Assembly: GCF_008274805.1 (NCBI RefSeq) | Contig: NZ_CP022579.1 | Span: 2,108,001-2,172,000 of the forward strand | DNA length: 64,000 bases | Direction of reading: 5' to 3' | DNA from: Oryzomicrobium terrae | Lineage (GTDB): Bacteria; Pseudomonadota; Gammaproteobacteria; Burkholderiales; Rhodocyclaceae | Part shown: positions 51,573-60,217 of the stretch, one piece after another | Layout: every line of letters starts with the position of its first letter | Numbering within the stretch: position 1 is the stretch's first letter | Translations under genes and position numbers: made by a program | The notes under the pieces: model-generated | Database searches by the model: none | What the model saw: only the letters and a program-made list of their open reading frames with translations | Told to the model about the DNA's origin: nothing

Positions 51573-53108
51573 ATGACGACTATCCGCCAGGAAGACCTCA
51601 TCCAGTCCATCGCGGACGCTTTCCAGTACATCAGCTACTACCACCCCCTGGACTACATCAAGGCCCTGGGTGAAGCCTACGAGCGTGAGGAATCCCCCGC
51701 CGCCAAGGACGCCATTGCCCAGATTCTGACCAACTCCCGCATGGCTGCCGAAGGCCATCGCCCCATCTGCCAGGACACCGGCATCGGCATGGTCTTCCTC
51801 AAGGTCGGTATGAACGTCCGCTGGGACGACGCCACCATGAGCCTGCAGGAAATGGTCAATGAAGGCGTGCGCCGCGCCTACGCCAACCCGGACAACCCCC
51901 TGCGCGCCTCCGTGCTGGCCGACCCGGCCGGCGCCCGCAAGAACACCAAGGACAACACCCCGGCCGTGGTGCACTTCGAGATCGTCCCCGGCGACCACGT
52001 GGAAGTGATCTGCGCCGCCAAGGGCGGCGGCTCCGAAGCCAAGTCCAAGTTCGCCATGCTCAACCCCTCCGACGACCTGGTGGACTGGGTCCTCAAGAAG
52101 ATCCCCGAGATGGGTGCCGGCTGGTGTCCTCCCGGCATCATCGGCATCGGCATCGGCGGCACTCCCGAGAAGGCCATGCTGCTGGCCAAGGAGTCCATCA
52201 TGGCCCCGGTGGACATCCATGATCTGCAGGACAAAGCCAAGAGCGGTGCCAAGCTGACCCGCGCCGAAGAGCTGCGTCTGGAACTGTACGAAAAGGTGAA
52301 TGCCCTTGGCGTCGGTGCCCAAGGCCTGGGCGGCCTCACCACCGTGCTCGACGTCAAGGTGCTGGACTACCCCTGCCACGCCGCCAACCTGCCCGTGGCC
52401 CTGGTGCCCAACTGCGCCGCCACCCGCCACTGCCACTTCCACCTGGATGGTTCCGGCCCCGCCAAGATCGAGCCGCCCAAGCTGGAAGACTGGCCCGCCG
52501 TGACCTGGACCCCGGACCTGAAGGCCGCCACCCAGGTCAATCTGGATACCCTGACCAAGGAAGAAGTGGCTTCTTGGAAGCCGGGCCAGAAGCTGCTGCT
52601 CAACGGCAAGATGCTGACCGGCCGCGATGCCGCCCACAAGCGCATCGCCGACATGCTGGCCAAGGGCGAGAAGCTGCCGGTGGACTTCACCAACCGGGTC
52701 ATCTACTACGTCGGCCCCGTGGATCCGGTGCGTGACGAAGTGGTCGGACCCGCCGGCCCCACCACCGCCACCCGCATGGACAAATTCACCCGCATGATGC
52801 TGGAGAAGACCGGCCTCATCTCCATGATCGGCAAGTCCGAGCGCGGCCCCGTCGCCATCGAGGCCATCAAGGACAACAAGTCCGCTTACCTGATGGCCGT
52901 GGGCGGTGCCGCCTACCTGGTGGCCAAGGCCATCAAGAGCGCCAAGGTGGTGGGCTTTGCCGACCTGGGCATGGAAGCCATCTACGAGTTCGAGGTGCAG
53001 AACATGCCCGTCACCGTGGCGGTCGACTCCTCCGGTACCAGCGTGCACAACACCGGCCCGAAGGAATGGCAGGCCAAGATCGGCAAGATCCCGGTCGCCG
53101 TCGCCTAA
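51573..53108 (+). CDS. Fumarate hydratase, class I (iron-sulfur)
   Basis: Oxygen-labile [4Fe-4S] fumarase of 511 residues, interconverting fumarate and malate in the TCA cycle. N-terminal alpha domain with cluster cysteine near residue 66 (GHRPICQDTGIGMVFLKVG), CPPGIIGIGIGGTPEKAM (second cysteine), LVPNCAATRHCHFHLDGSG (third), and a beta domain with GKMLTGRDAAHKRIADM and YVGPVDPVRDEVVGPAGPTT. It matches FumA/FumB-type single-chain enzymes. The start ATG 51573 agrees with family N-termini. A strong terminator follows. Confidence 0.94.
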   Translation: MTTIRQEDLIQSIADAFQYISYYHPLDYIKALGEAYEREESPAAKDAIAQILTNSRMAAEGHRPICQDTGIGMVFLKVGMNVRWDDATMSLQEMVNEGVRRAYANPDNPLRASVLADPAGARKNTKDNTPAVVHFEIVPGDHVEVICAAKGGGSEAKSKFAMLNPSDDLVDWVLKKIPEMGAGWCPPGIIGIGIGGTPEKAMLLAKESIMAPVDIHDLQDKAKSGAKLTRAEELRLELYEKVNALGVGAQGLGGLTTVLDVKVLDYPCHAANLPVALVPNCAATRHCHFHLDGSGPAKIEPPKLEDWPAVTWTPDLKAATQVNLDTLTKEEVASWKPGQKLLLNGKMLTGRDAAHKRIADMLAKGEKLPVDFTNRVIYYVGPVDPVRDEVVGPAGPTTATRMDKFTRMMLEKTGLISMIGKSERGPVAIEAIKDNKSAYLMAVGGAAYLVAKAIKSAKVVGFADLGMEAIYEFEVQNMPVTVAVDSSGTSVHNTGPKEWQAKIGKIPVAVA

Positions 53109-53144
53109 CCCCTAGCCCGGCCTGGCATTTGCCAGGCGGTCAGC

Positions 53145-53175
53145 AAGAAGCCGGCCCCGCGCCGGCTTCTTTTTT
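53145..53175 (+). terminator. Rho-independent terminator of the fumarase gene
   Basis: AAGAAGCCGGC (53145-53155), loop CCCGC, GCCGGCTTCTT (53161-53171) followed by a T-run to 53175. It ends 15 bases before the start of the RidA gene, so most fumarase transcripts should stop here. Confidence 0.88.
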
Positions 53176-53189
53176 ATCTGGAGCTCCCC

Positions 53190-53537
53190 ATGACCATCCA
53201 ACGCCACGGCGTCACCCGTCGCTACGCCGACAGCACCGCCTTCGCCGGCACCGCCTACCTGGTGGAAGTCCCCCAGTCTCTGGAGGCCGACGCCGCCACC
53301 CAGACCGGCGAAATCCTCGCCAGCCTCGACCGCCTGCTCGCCCAGGTGGGGAGCAGCAAGGAGCGCCTGCTGCTGGTCACCATCTACCTGGCCGACATGG
53401 CCGACTACGACGCCATGAACGCGGTGTGGGATGCCTGGGTGCCCGCAGGCCACGCCCCGGCCCGGGCCTGCGTCCAGGCCCGGCTGGCCAACCCGGGCTA
53501 CCGGGTGGAAATGGTGGTGGTGGCCGCCCAAGGCTGA
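53190..53537 (+). CDS. RidA-family protein
   Basis: A 115-residue member of the RidA/YjgF superfamily, enamine/imine deaminases or related binding proteins. It has GTAYLVEVPQSLEADAATQT, LDRLLAQVGSSKERLLLVTI, YLADMADYDAMNAVWDAWVP and the conserved active-site arginine in HAPARACVQARLANPGYRVE. It follows the fumarase terminator with only a weak GGAG site. Substrate specificity not visible. Confidence 0.88.
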   Translation: MTIQRHGVTRRYADSTAFAGTAYLVEVPQSLEADAATQTGEILASLDRLLAQVGSSKERLLLVTIYLADMADYDAMNAVWDAWVPAGHAPARACVQARLANPGYRVEMVVVAAQG

Positions 53538-53606
53538 CCTTCCGCCAGCCCCCCTCAGCCAAACCCCGCGCCAGTCGGGCATCTTCGCGCCCCTACCGCC
53601 GAACCC

Positions 53607-53626
53607 CGCGTCCCTATTTGTTTTCC
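53607..53626 (-). repeat. Dispersed repeat copy 4
   Basis: On the minus strand GGAAAACAAATAGGGACGCG, in the 216-base gap between the RidA gene and the prpE end. One base differs from the CAATAGGGACGCG core. Adjacent sequence repeats CGCG and CCGCC motifs. Confidence 0.55.
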
Positions 53627-53676
53627 AGGCAGGGGCCGCGAAACACCGCGCCCCGCTTGGCGTTCCAACAGGGCAC

Positions 53677-53720
53677 AAAAAAACCGGCCGGCCACCTCGC
53701 GGTGGCCGGCCGGTTTTTTT
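53677..53720. terminator. Bidirectional terminator between the RidA gene and prpE
   Basis: A 20-bp inverted repeat with a four-base loop: seven A, then CCGGCCGGCCACC, loop TCGC, GGTGGCCGGCCGG and seven T. It is symmetrical and can terminate both the RidA (plus) and prpE (minus) transcripts. Confidence 0.93.
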
Positions 53721-53753
53721 CCAGGCCCGCAACGGCCCGGCAAGGGACCTCGA

Positions 53754-55655
53754 TCAGCCAGCCAGGGCTTGCTTGATCTGCTCCAGGGAAGACGGATCTT
53801 CAATGGTGGTCATGTCGCCAGCGTCGCGGCCTTCGGCCAGGGCCTGCAGGGAGCGGCGCAGCAGCTTGCCCGAGCGGGTCTTGGGCAGGCCGGTGACGAA
53901 GTGCACCCGGCTGGGGCGGGCGATGGCGCCGAGGCTCTCGTCCACCTTAGCCATCACTTCCTTCTCCAGTTGCTGGCGCAGCTCGGGGGTCGCCACCCGG
54001 GCGGCATCCTTGACCACGGCGAAGGCCATCGGCATCTGGCCCTTGAGGGCGTCGTTGACGCCCACCACCGCCACTTCGGCGATGGCGGAGTGGCCTTGCA
54101 CGGCCTCCTCGATTTCCCGGGTGCCGAGACGGTGACCGGCCACGTTGATCACGTCGTCGGTGCGGCCGAGGATGAAGTGGTAGCCCTCGTCGTCCTTGAT
54201 GCCCCAGTCGAAGGAGGAATAGACCTGGGGTTCGGTGAACAGGCTGAAGTAGGTCTTGACGAAGCGGTCGTCGTCGCCCCACACGGTGGACAGGCAACCG
54301 GGCGGCAGGGGCGGAACGATGCCGACGATACCCTTCTCATTGGCGTCGCAGACCGAGCCGTCCTCGCGGAAGATCTTCAGGTTGTAGCCATAGACCGGGA
54401 AGCTGGGGGAGCCGAACTTGAGCTTGGTGTCCTCGACACCGCGCACGGTGGAGAGGATCGGCCAGCCGGTTTCGGTCTGCCAGTAGTTGTCGATCACCGG
54501 GATCTTCAGCTCGCCCATGATCCACTCGTGGGTCGGCTGGTCCAGGGGCTCGCCAGCCAGGAACAGGTGCTTGAGGCTGGAGAGGTCGTACTTGTGCATG
54601 TACGCCGGGTCCTGCTTCTTCAGGACGCGGGCCGCCGTGGGGGCGGAGAACATCACGTTGACCTTGTACTTCTCGACGATCTGCCACCAGATGCCGGCGT
54701 CCGGGCGCAGCGGGGTGCCCTCGTACATGATGGTGGCCATGCCGGCGAGCAGCGGGCCGTAGATGATGTAGGAGTGGCCCACCACCCAGCCGATGTCGGA
54801 GGTGGAGAACATGGTCTCGCCCTCGCCGCCGCAGTAGATGTGCTTCATGGTGGAGGCCAGCGCCACGGCGTAACCGCCGGTGTCGCGCTGCACGCCCTTG
54901 GGCTTGCCGGTGGTGCCGGAGGTGTACAGGATGTAGGACGGTTCGGAGGATTCCAGCCAGGTCACGGGCACCTGGGCATCCAGGTGCTGGGCGCGCAGTT
55001 CGGCGTAATCCACGTCACGGCCGGCCACCTTGGGGAAGCCCTTGTCCAGGCCGCGGTCCACGATCAGGACCTTTTGCGGCGGGGTCTGGGCCAGGGCGCA
55101 GGCCTCGTCCACCAGATGCTTGTAGGGCACGGCCTTGCCGCCGCGCATACCGGCGTCGGCGGTAACCATCAGCTTGGGCTGGGCATCGTCGATGCGGGTG
55201 GCCAGGGAGCCGGAGGCAAAACCGCCGAACACCACGGAGTGGATGGCACCGATGCGGGCACAGGCGAGCATGGCGAAGCAGGCCTCGGCGATCATCGGCA
55301 TGTAGATCAGCACCCGGTCGCCCTTGGTCACGCCCAGGCTCTGGTAGATGGCGGCCATGCGCTCCACTTCGCGCTGCAGTTCGGCGAAGGTGTAGACCTG
55401 CTCGGTGTCGGTTTCGGTGGAGATGAAGATCAGCGCTTTGTCGTTGGGGCGCTTGGCGGCGTGACGATCCACCGCGTTGTAGCAGAGGTTGGTTTCGCCG
55501 CCGACGAACCACTTGGCAAAGGGCGGGCGGGAGAAGTCGCAGGTTTGCTCGAACGGCTTGTGCCAGTCGATCAGCTTGGCTTGCTCGCGCCAGAAGGCGT
55601 CGGGCTGATCGATGGATTGCTGGTAGAACTCCTTGTAGCTCGTACTGCTGGACAT
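53754..55655 (-). CDS. prpE: Propionyl-CoA synthetase PrpE
   Basis: AMP-forming short-chain acyl-CoA ligase of 633 residues. It has [20 protein letters not shown] (P-loop), TEWQ-like VIDNYWQTETGWPILSTVRG, GRTDDVINVAGHRLGTREIE and the C-terminal PKTRSGKLLRRSLQ acetylation-type lysine. The length and QRDTGGYAVALA segment are those of PrpE, distinct from acs at 48687. The start at 55655 has AGGGAG upstream. It lies after the response-regulator gene, in an acuI-regulator-prpE unit, consistent with making propionyl-CoA. Confidence 0.92.
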   Translation of the reverse strand: MSSSTSYKEFYQQSIDQPDAFWREQAKLIDWHKPFEQTCDFSRPPFAKWFVGGETNLCYNAVDRHAAKRPNDKALIFISTETDTEQVYTFAELQREVERMAAIYQSLGVTKGDRVLIYMPMIAEACFAMLACARIGAIHSVVFGGFASGSLATRIDDAQPKLMVTADAGMRGGKAVPYKHLVDEACALAQTPPQKVLIVDRGLDKGFPKVAGRDVDYAELRAQHLDAQVPVTWLESSEPSYILYTSGTTGKPKGVQRDTGGYAVALASTMKHIYCGGEGETMFSTSDIGWVVGHSYIIYGPLLAGMATIMYEGTPLRPDAGIWWQIVEKYKVNVMFSAPTAARVLKKQDPAYMHKYDLSSLKHLFLAGEPLDQPTHEWIMGELKIPVIDNYWQTETGWPILSTVRGVEDTKLKFGSPSFPVYGYNLKIFREDGSVCDANEKGIVGIVPPLPPGCLSTVWGDDDRFVKTYFSLFTEPQVYSSFDWGIKDDEGYHFILGRTDDVINVAGHRLGTREIEEAVQGHSAIAEVAVVGVNDALKGQMPMAFAVVKDAARVATPELRQQLEKEVMAKVDESLGAIARPSRVHFVTGLPKTRSGKLLRRSLQALAEGRDAGDMTTIEDPSSLEQIKQALAG

Positions 55656-55716
55656 GGGTCTTCTCCCTCGTGTTTCTTTTACTGTCATCCCCACCCGGGT
55701 CGCAGCTACGTACCAA

Positions 55717-56850
55717 TCAGGCAGCGCTATCCCGTGGGTGGCTTTGGTTGAGTTGGCGTTCCAGGTCTTCCACTGGAAGCTGCCATTGTAATTCATAATT
55801 CAAAAATCGCAGGAGGGGCAGCACGCGCAAAGCCAGCTCCCGGCTGCCACCGCGCACCATGTCGCCACGTCCCGCCTCAAGCAGCGCCAAGGCCCGATCC
55901 ACGGTCAGGGCATCGGGGCGACGCCCTTCGGCTTCGCACCCCACCACCCGGTTGCCACCGCCGGCCATGGCCTCGCCCATCCGTTCCCCGGCCAGGATCA
56001 GGAGGTGGTTTGCCGAAGTGGACTGGTCGTCGTTGTTGTTGGCCACCCCGATGCTCACCGACAGATCGACGCGTTGGCCATGAAAGGCCACATGGGCAGT
56101 TTCCACCGCCTCCTTGAGACGTAGCGCAAAGGTTCGGCAGGAAGCCCCCGGGGTCCCCGGCGAGACGATGGCGAACTGGGCCGAGCCGTAATGTCCCAAG
56201 CTGTCCTCGCGGCGGATCTTGCCTGCCAGGAGGCGCCCGAACTGAGCCACCAGTTGCTCCACCACCGCCGCGCCGTACTGTTCGGTCAAGGCCGGTAGCC
56301 GGTCGAAACCGATCATCAGCAAGGACACTTCCCCGCCCTTGCGCTGGGCCAGGGAACAGGCCTGATCGGCCTGGCTTTCCAGGTAGCGGCGGGTGAACAG
56401 GCCGGTCAGCGGATTCTTCATCGCATCGTCGCGCACCGCATCCAGGGCTTCTTCAGCGGTGGCCAGCCGGATCTGCGCATCGAGCCGGGTCAGCAGCTCG
56501 GCGGTGCCCACCCCCTTGCTGATGAAGTCGGAGGCACCGGCCGCCCGGGCCCGGTTGCAGGCATCGTCGTCGTCCTCGCCGGAAATCATGATCACCGGCA
56601 GGCGGCGGATGCGACCGATCTTGGATTGGCGGATGCGTTCGAGCAGACCGTAGCCATCCAGCACCGGCATCGACAGATCGGAGATCACCGCCTGGATGGT
56701 CGGATCGAGCACCAGGGTCTGCCAGCCGGTCTCGCCGTCGCCCTCCTCCCGCACCTCGAAGCGCCCCTTCAGGTGGCGCATCAGGGAAGCGCGGACGATG
56801 CGCGAATCGTCGACGATCAGCACCTTGGGCGGCTGCACCGCATCGTTCAT
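55717..56850 (-). CDS. Response regulator with degenerate GGDEF domain
   Basis: A 377-residue protein: a receiver domain (LIVDDSRIVRASLMRHLKGR, phospho-acceptor Asp58 in VISDLSMPVLDG, Lys in FISKGVG) and a GGDEF-type domain starting at KNPLTGLFTRRYLESQA. The signature GGDEF is replaced by GSAQF (residues 222-226), lacking the catalytic glutamate/aspartate, so cyclic-di-GMP synthesis is unlikely; an RxxD-type inhibitory site is not obvious. The tail of about 90 residues is not recognised. It starts in an ATGA overlap with acuI and precedes prpE by 61 bases. A sensor or receptor role in short-chain acyl-CoA metabolism is inferred. Confidence 0.85.
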   Translation of the reverse strand: MNDAVQPPKVLIVDDSRIVRASLMRHLKGRFEVREEGDGETGWQTLVLDPTIQAVISDLSMPVLDGYGLLERIRQSKIGRIRRLPVIMISGEDDDDACNRARAAGASDFISKGVGTAELLTRLDAQIRLATAEEALDAVRDDAMKNPLTGLFTRRYLESQADQACSLAQRKGGEVSLLMIGFDRLPALTEQYGAAVVEQLVAQFGRLLAGKIRREDSLGHYGSAQFAIVSPGTPGASCRTFALRLKEAVETAHVAFHGQRVDLSVSIGVANNNDDQSTSANHLLILAGERMGEAMAGGGNRVVGCEAEGRRPDALTVDRALALLEAGRGDMVRGGSRELALRVLPLLRFLNYELQWQLPVEDLERQLNQSHPRDSAA

Positions 56851-57869
56851 GACTGGCCTTCCAGGGACGGATTCACCGCCACCACAGCCCGGCCCTTGGC
56901 CTGGCCGGCGATATAGGTCTCGAACTCCTGGGGCAGGTCGGCAAAGGCCACGGTTCTGGTCAGGGAATCAAGATGGCGCGGCTTCAGGTCGCCGGCCAGC
57001 CGGTCCCAGATGTGCTGGCGCATGGGGAAACCCATGTAGCCGGAATCGACGCCAAGCAGGCTGACGCCGCGCAGGATGAAGGGGGCCACGGTGGTCGGCA
57101 GGTTCATGCTGGCCGCCAGGCCGATCGAGGCCACGGTACCGGCCTGCTGCATGGTGGAAAGGATCCAGGCCAGCACCTCGCCGCCCAGATTGTCCACCGC
57201 CCCGGCCCAACGGGCGTTGTCCAGAGGGCGGATCTTGGCCAGGTCCAAGTCGCCGCGCAGCAGGATGTCCCGGGCCCCGAGGGATTTCAGATAGTCGCTC
57301 TCCTGGGGCTTGCCGGTCAGGGCGGTGACGGCATAGCCGAGGCCGGCCAGCATGTCCACCGCCAGGCTGCCCACGCCACCGGTGGCGCCGGTGACGATCA
57401 CCGGTCCATTGGCCGGGGTCAGGCCGTTGTCTTCCATGCGCTGCACGGCCAAGGCCGCGGTAAAACCGGCGGTGCCCAGGGCCATGGCGCGCTTGAGGTC
57501 CAGGCCGGCAGGCAACTTGACCACCCAGTCGGCGGGCACCCGGGCCACTTCGGCATAACCGCCATGGTGCGCCACGCCGATATCGAAGCTGGTGGCAATC
57601 ACCTTGTCACCGGGGGCAAAGCGGGGGTCGCCGCTCGACTCCACCACACCGGACAAATCGATACCGCCGACGCAGGGGAAGCGGCGAATGATCTTGCCCT
57701 TGCCGGTCGCCGCCAGGGCATCCTTGTAGTTGATGCTCGAATAGGCCACCCGGATGACCACCTCGCCCGGGTCCAGGTCCGTCTCGTTGAGCGTGGTGAA
57801 GCCACTGACCACGGTTTTCTTGCCTGCGACGTCCCGCTCTTCGATCAACAATGCCTTGAATGCCTGCAC
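56847..57869 (-). CDS. acuI: Acrylyl-CoA reductase (NADPH), AcuI/YhdH family
   Basis: Zinc-free medium-chain reductase of 340 residues that reduces acryloyl-CoA to propionyl-CoA. It has AYSSINYKDALAATGKGKII, the Rossmann motif VTGATGGVGSLAVDMLA, FDIGVAHHGGYAEVARVPAD and DSGYMGFPMRQHIWDRLAGD, all typical of AcuI/YhdH. The start is GTG 57869 with AGGAG six bases upstream; the longer open frame has no site. The operon with prpE suggests acrylate, 3-hydroxypropionate or propionate handling. Confidence 0.93.
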   Translation of the reverse strand: MQAFKALLIEERDVAGKKTVVSGFTTLNETDLDPGEVVIRVAYSSINYKDALAATGKGKIIRRFPCVGGIDLSGVVESSGDPRFAPGDKVIATSFDIGVAHHGGYAEVARVPADWVVKLPAGLDLKRAMALGTAGFTAALAVQRMEDNGLTPANGPVIVTGATGGVGSLAVDMLAGLGYAVTALTGKPQESDYLKSLGARDILLRGDLDLAKIRPLDNARWAGAVDNLGGEVLAWILSTMQQAGTVASIGLAASMNLPTTVAPFILRGVSLLGVDSGYMGFPMRQHIWDRLAGDLKPRHLDSLTRTVAFADLPQEFETYIAGQAKGRAVVAVNPSLEGQS

Positions 57870-58063
57870 GGTAACTCCTGGAATCGTTATAAGGCCGCGC
57901 CCCTGGGTTTCCCGTTCAGGCGCCGGCGGTTGGCTGGTGCGGGGGATTATAGCCATGCGCCGCCACGCGCCACGCCCCTGGCGCAGTGGCATTGCGCCAG
58001 ATCAACCGGGCCGGGCGAGCTGGACCACGCCATGACATGAAAATTCCCTGATATTTCAAATGC

Positions 58064-58092
58064 TTTACAAGGGACTGATTTTGAAATAAAGT
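58064..58092 (+). promoter_or_regulatory. Promoter of the NlpC/P60 gene
   Basis: TTTACA (58064-58069) and TAAAGT (58087-58092) with a 17-base spacer match sigma-70 -35 (4/6 of TTGACA) and -10 (4/6 of TATAAT). The predicted start near 58099 is two bases before the ATG at 58101, so the mRNA would be leaderless or nearly so; no ribosome site is visible. Confidence 0.5.
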
Positions 58093-58100
58093 CCGGCCCC

Positions 58101-58604
58101 ATGCGCAAAAAAACCCTCAAATTCCTGACGGCCATGGCGGCGGCGATTCTCGTCTCCGTCCCGTTCTCCGTCTCGGCAGATGAGCTCAAAAGCGACGAAC
58201 AGAGCTTTTTCCAACGGTATTCCAGCGGTGTTCAGGAACTGATCATCAAAGGCCTGGAATTCGTCGGCGTCCCCTACCGCCGCGGCGGCACCAACCCGGA
58301 CGTCGGCATGGACTGCTCCGGTTTCGTGCAGCGCGTCTTCTCCGAATCCATCGGCATCAACCTGCCGCGCACCGCCCGGGAAATGAGCGGCGTTGGCGAA
58401 CAGGTATCCAAAACCGAACTCAAGCCGGGCGACCTGGTGTTCTTCAACACCATGCGCCGCACCTTCTCCCACGTCGGCATCTACCTCGGCAACAACCAGT
58501 TCGTTCATGCGCCCCGTCCCGGCGGCGAGATCCGTGTCGAAGACATGCGCCAGAGCTACTGGACGCAGCGCTACGACGGCGCGCGACGCATCACGGAACA
58601 GTAA
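58101..58604 (+). CDS. NlpC/P60-family peptidoglycan endopeptidase
   Basis: A secreted cell-wall hydrolase of 167 residues. After a signal peptide (about 1-26; TAMAAAILVSVPFSVSADEL) the NlpC/P60 domain shows catalytic Cys72 in GMDCSGFVQRVF, His124 in FSHVGIYLGNN, and a third residue His136 in QFVHAP. It cuts gamma-D-Glu-meso-Dap type bonds in this family. Single gene with its own promoter and terminator. Confidence 0.93.
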   Translation: MRKKTLKFLTAMAAAILVSVPFSVSADELKSDEQSFFQRYSSGVQELIIKGLEFVGVPYRRGGTNPDVGMDCSGFVQRVFSESIGINLPRTAREMSGVGEQVSKTELKPGDLVFFNTMRRTFSHVGIYLGNNQFVHAPRPGGEIRVEDMRQSYWTQRYDGARRITEQ

Positions 58605-58625
58605 GCGCCTCGGCGCTTAACGTCA

Positions 58626-58650
58626 AAACCGGCCCCAAGGCCGGTTTTTT
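58626..58650 (+). terminator. Rho-independent terminator of the NlpC/P60 gene
   Basis: AAACCGGCC, loop CCAA, GGCCGGTTT followed by TTT. A smaller AAGCGCC/GGCGCTT hairpin (58603-58618) begins at the stop codon just before it. Confidence 0.9.
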
Positions 58651-58851
58651 CTTGGCCGCGGCGACGGCATCTCAAGGCCGGAATCCGGCGGGAGCAGTTC
58701 CATCGATCCCGGCTAGGTCAAAACAAGAAGATTTCTCATTTACACCTCCACCCGGTCTAGCTAGAATCCCATCGGACTACCCAGCCCCGCCCGAGCCTTG
58801 GCGCACAAGCGGTGCCGCCCCCCCTGCTCAGACGATCACCGGAGGATATTG

Positions 58852-59904
58852 ATGAAGACCGTGAAGCTCCTGAAGTTGCCGTTTGGCCGTTCCCTGCTGG
58901 CCATCGCCTTGGCCGGCACGGCCCTGGGCGCCCCCCTCGCCCAGGCCGCCGAGGACAAGGTGCTCAACCTCTACTCGGCCCGCCATTACCAGACCGACGA
59001 GAAGCTCTACGAGAACTTCACCAAGCAGACCGGCATCAAGATCAATCGCATCGAGGCCAAGGAAGACGAGCTGCTCGAACGGATCAAGAACGAGGGCGCC
59101 AACAGCCCGGCCGACGTGTTCCTGACCGTGGACGCGGCCCGCCTGGCGGTGGCCCACGAGCTGGGCCTGTTCGCCCCGGTCAAGTCGAAGGTGCTCGAAT
59201 CCCGCATCCCGGCCAACCTGCGCACCGACGACTGGTTTTCCTTCTCCACCCGGGCCCGGGTGATCGTCTACAACAAGGCCGCGGTCAAGGCCGCCGACGT
59301 GCAGACCTACGAGGACCTGGCCGATCCCAAGCTCAAGGGCAAGTTCTGCTCCCGCTCCGGCTCCCACCCCTACAACCTGTCCCTGATGTCGGCCATCATC
59401 GCCCACCAGGGCGAGGCCAAGGCCGAGCAATGGGCCCGGGGTCTGGTGGCCAACTTCGCCCGCGCCCCCAAGGGCGGCGACACCGACCAGATCAAGGCCG
59501 TGGCCGCCGGCGAGTGCGGCGTGACCATCTCCAACACCTACTACGTGGCCCGCATCATGCGGTCCGACAAGGCCGAGGACAAAAAGACCATGGAAGCCGT
59601 GGGCGTGATCTGGCCCAACCAGAAGTCCTACGGCACCCACATCAACGTTTCCGGCGGCGGCATGCTCAAGACTGCGCCGCACAAGGAAGCGGCGGTGAAG
59701 TTCCTCGAATACCTGGCCTCCGACGACGCCCAGCGCTACTTCGCCGACGGCAACAACGAATGGCCGGTGGTGGCCGGGCTCAAGTTCGCCAACCCGGCCC
59801 TGGACAGCCTCGGCAAGTTCAAGGCCGACGCCCTGCCGGTAGGCTCCCTGGCCATGTACCGGACCAAGGCCCAGGTCGTCTTCGACCGGGCCGGCTTCCG
59901 CTAA
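58852..59904 (+). CDS. fbpA: Ferric iron ABC transporter substrate-binding protein FbpA
   Basis: Periplasmic Fe(III)-binding protein of 350 residues. Signal peptide at about 1-33 (ALAGTALGAPLAQAAEDK), family opening LNLYSARHYQTDEKLYENFT, SRSGSHPYNLSLMSAIIAHQ, and the iron-ligand tyrosine pair Tyr230/Tyr231 in TISNTYYVARIM. GGAGG is eight bases before the ATG. It is encoded on its own, 1.2 kb away from its permease and ATPase genes fbpB and fbpC, with an FmdE-like gene between. Confidence 0.93.
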   Translation: MKTVKLLKLPFGRSLLAIALAGTALGAPLAQAAEDKVLNLYSARHYQTDEKLYENFTKQTGIKINRIEAKEDELLERIKNEGANSPADVFLTVDAARLAVAHELGLFAPVKSKVLESRIPANLRTDDWFSFSTRARVIVYNKAAVKAADVQTYEDLADPKLKGKFCSRSGSHPYNLSLMSAIIAHQGEAKAEQWARGLVANFARAPKGGDTDQIKAVAAGECGVTISNTYYVARIMRSDKAEDKKTMEAVGVIWPNQKSYGTHINVSGGGMLKTAPHKEAAVKFLEYLASDDAQRYFADGNNEWPVVAGLKFANPALDSLGKFKADALPVGSLAMYRTKAQVVFDRAGFR

Positions 59905-59954
59905 ACCCAGGCCTGGGGTAACGCCCCGGCCCGTGACGGAGTCGAACCAAAGCA

Positions 59955-59978
59955 AACGCCCCGCAGTCGCGGGGCGTT
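59955..59978 (+). terminator. Terminator-like hairpin after fbpA
   Basis: AACGCCCCGC, loop AGTC, GCGGGGCGTT followed by TGTCGTTTGT, 50 bases past the fbpA stop. The T-run is broken but the stem is strong. Confidence 0.7.
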
Positions 59979-60084
59979 GTCGTTTGTGGCGCAAACCGAA
60001 ACCGCCGATTACCGGGTTCCGGCAGTGCGGCAGCCGCAGGAGTTTGCCGGCAATCGGCCGGTGGCCAAAAAGCCTCGGCCGGAC

Positions 60085-60202
60085 GATTCATTAAGATTCA
60101 TTAATAAAACTAATACAATCGCTCAGCCAAAAACAAAAGGTCCGCGCCAGTTCTTGAGTTTCACTGGACCAACCTTCGAATACATGAAGAAAATTAATGT
60201 AT
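60085..60202. repeat. AT-rich patch with a tandem 10-bp repeat and an inverted repeat
   Basis: In the 313-base gap between fbpA and the FmdE-like gene the base composition drops sharply. GATTCATTAA occurs twice in tandem (60085-60104), and ATACAT (60180-60185) with ATGTAT (60197-60202) forms a 6-bp inverted repeat just past the FmdE-like stop. No gene is visible. It may be a remnant of transferred DNA or a Fur/regulator-bound region; neither is shown. Confidence 0.45.
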
Positions 60203-60217
60203 CGAGGCCGTTCCACG

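Noticed and set aside
58764-58779. Weak copy of the palindrome (GAATCCC-AT-CGGACTA) before fbpA
   Set aside because: The left half matches at four of seven positions, too poor to add to the operator set; the gene has no link to the exosortase system.
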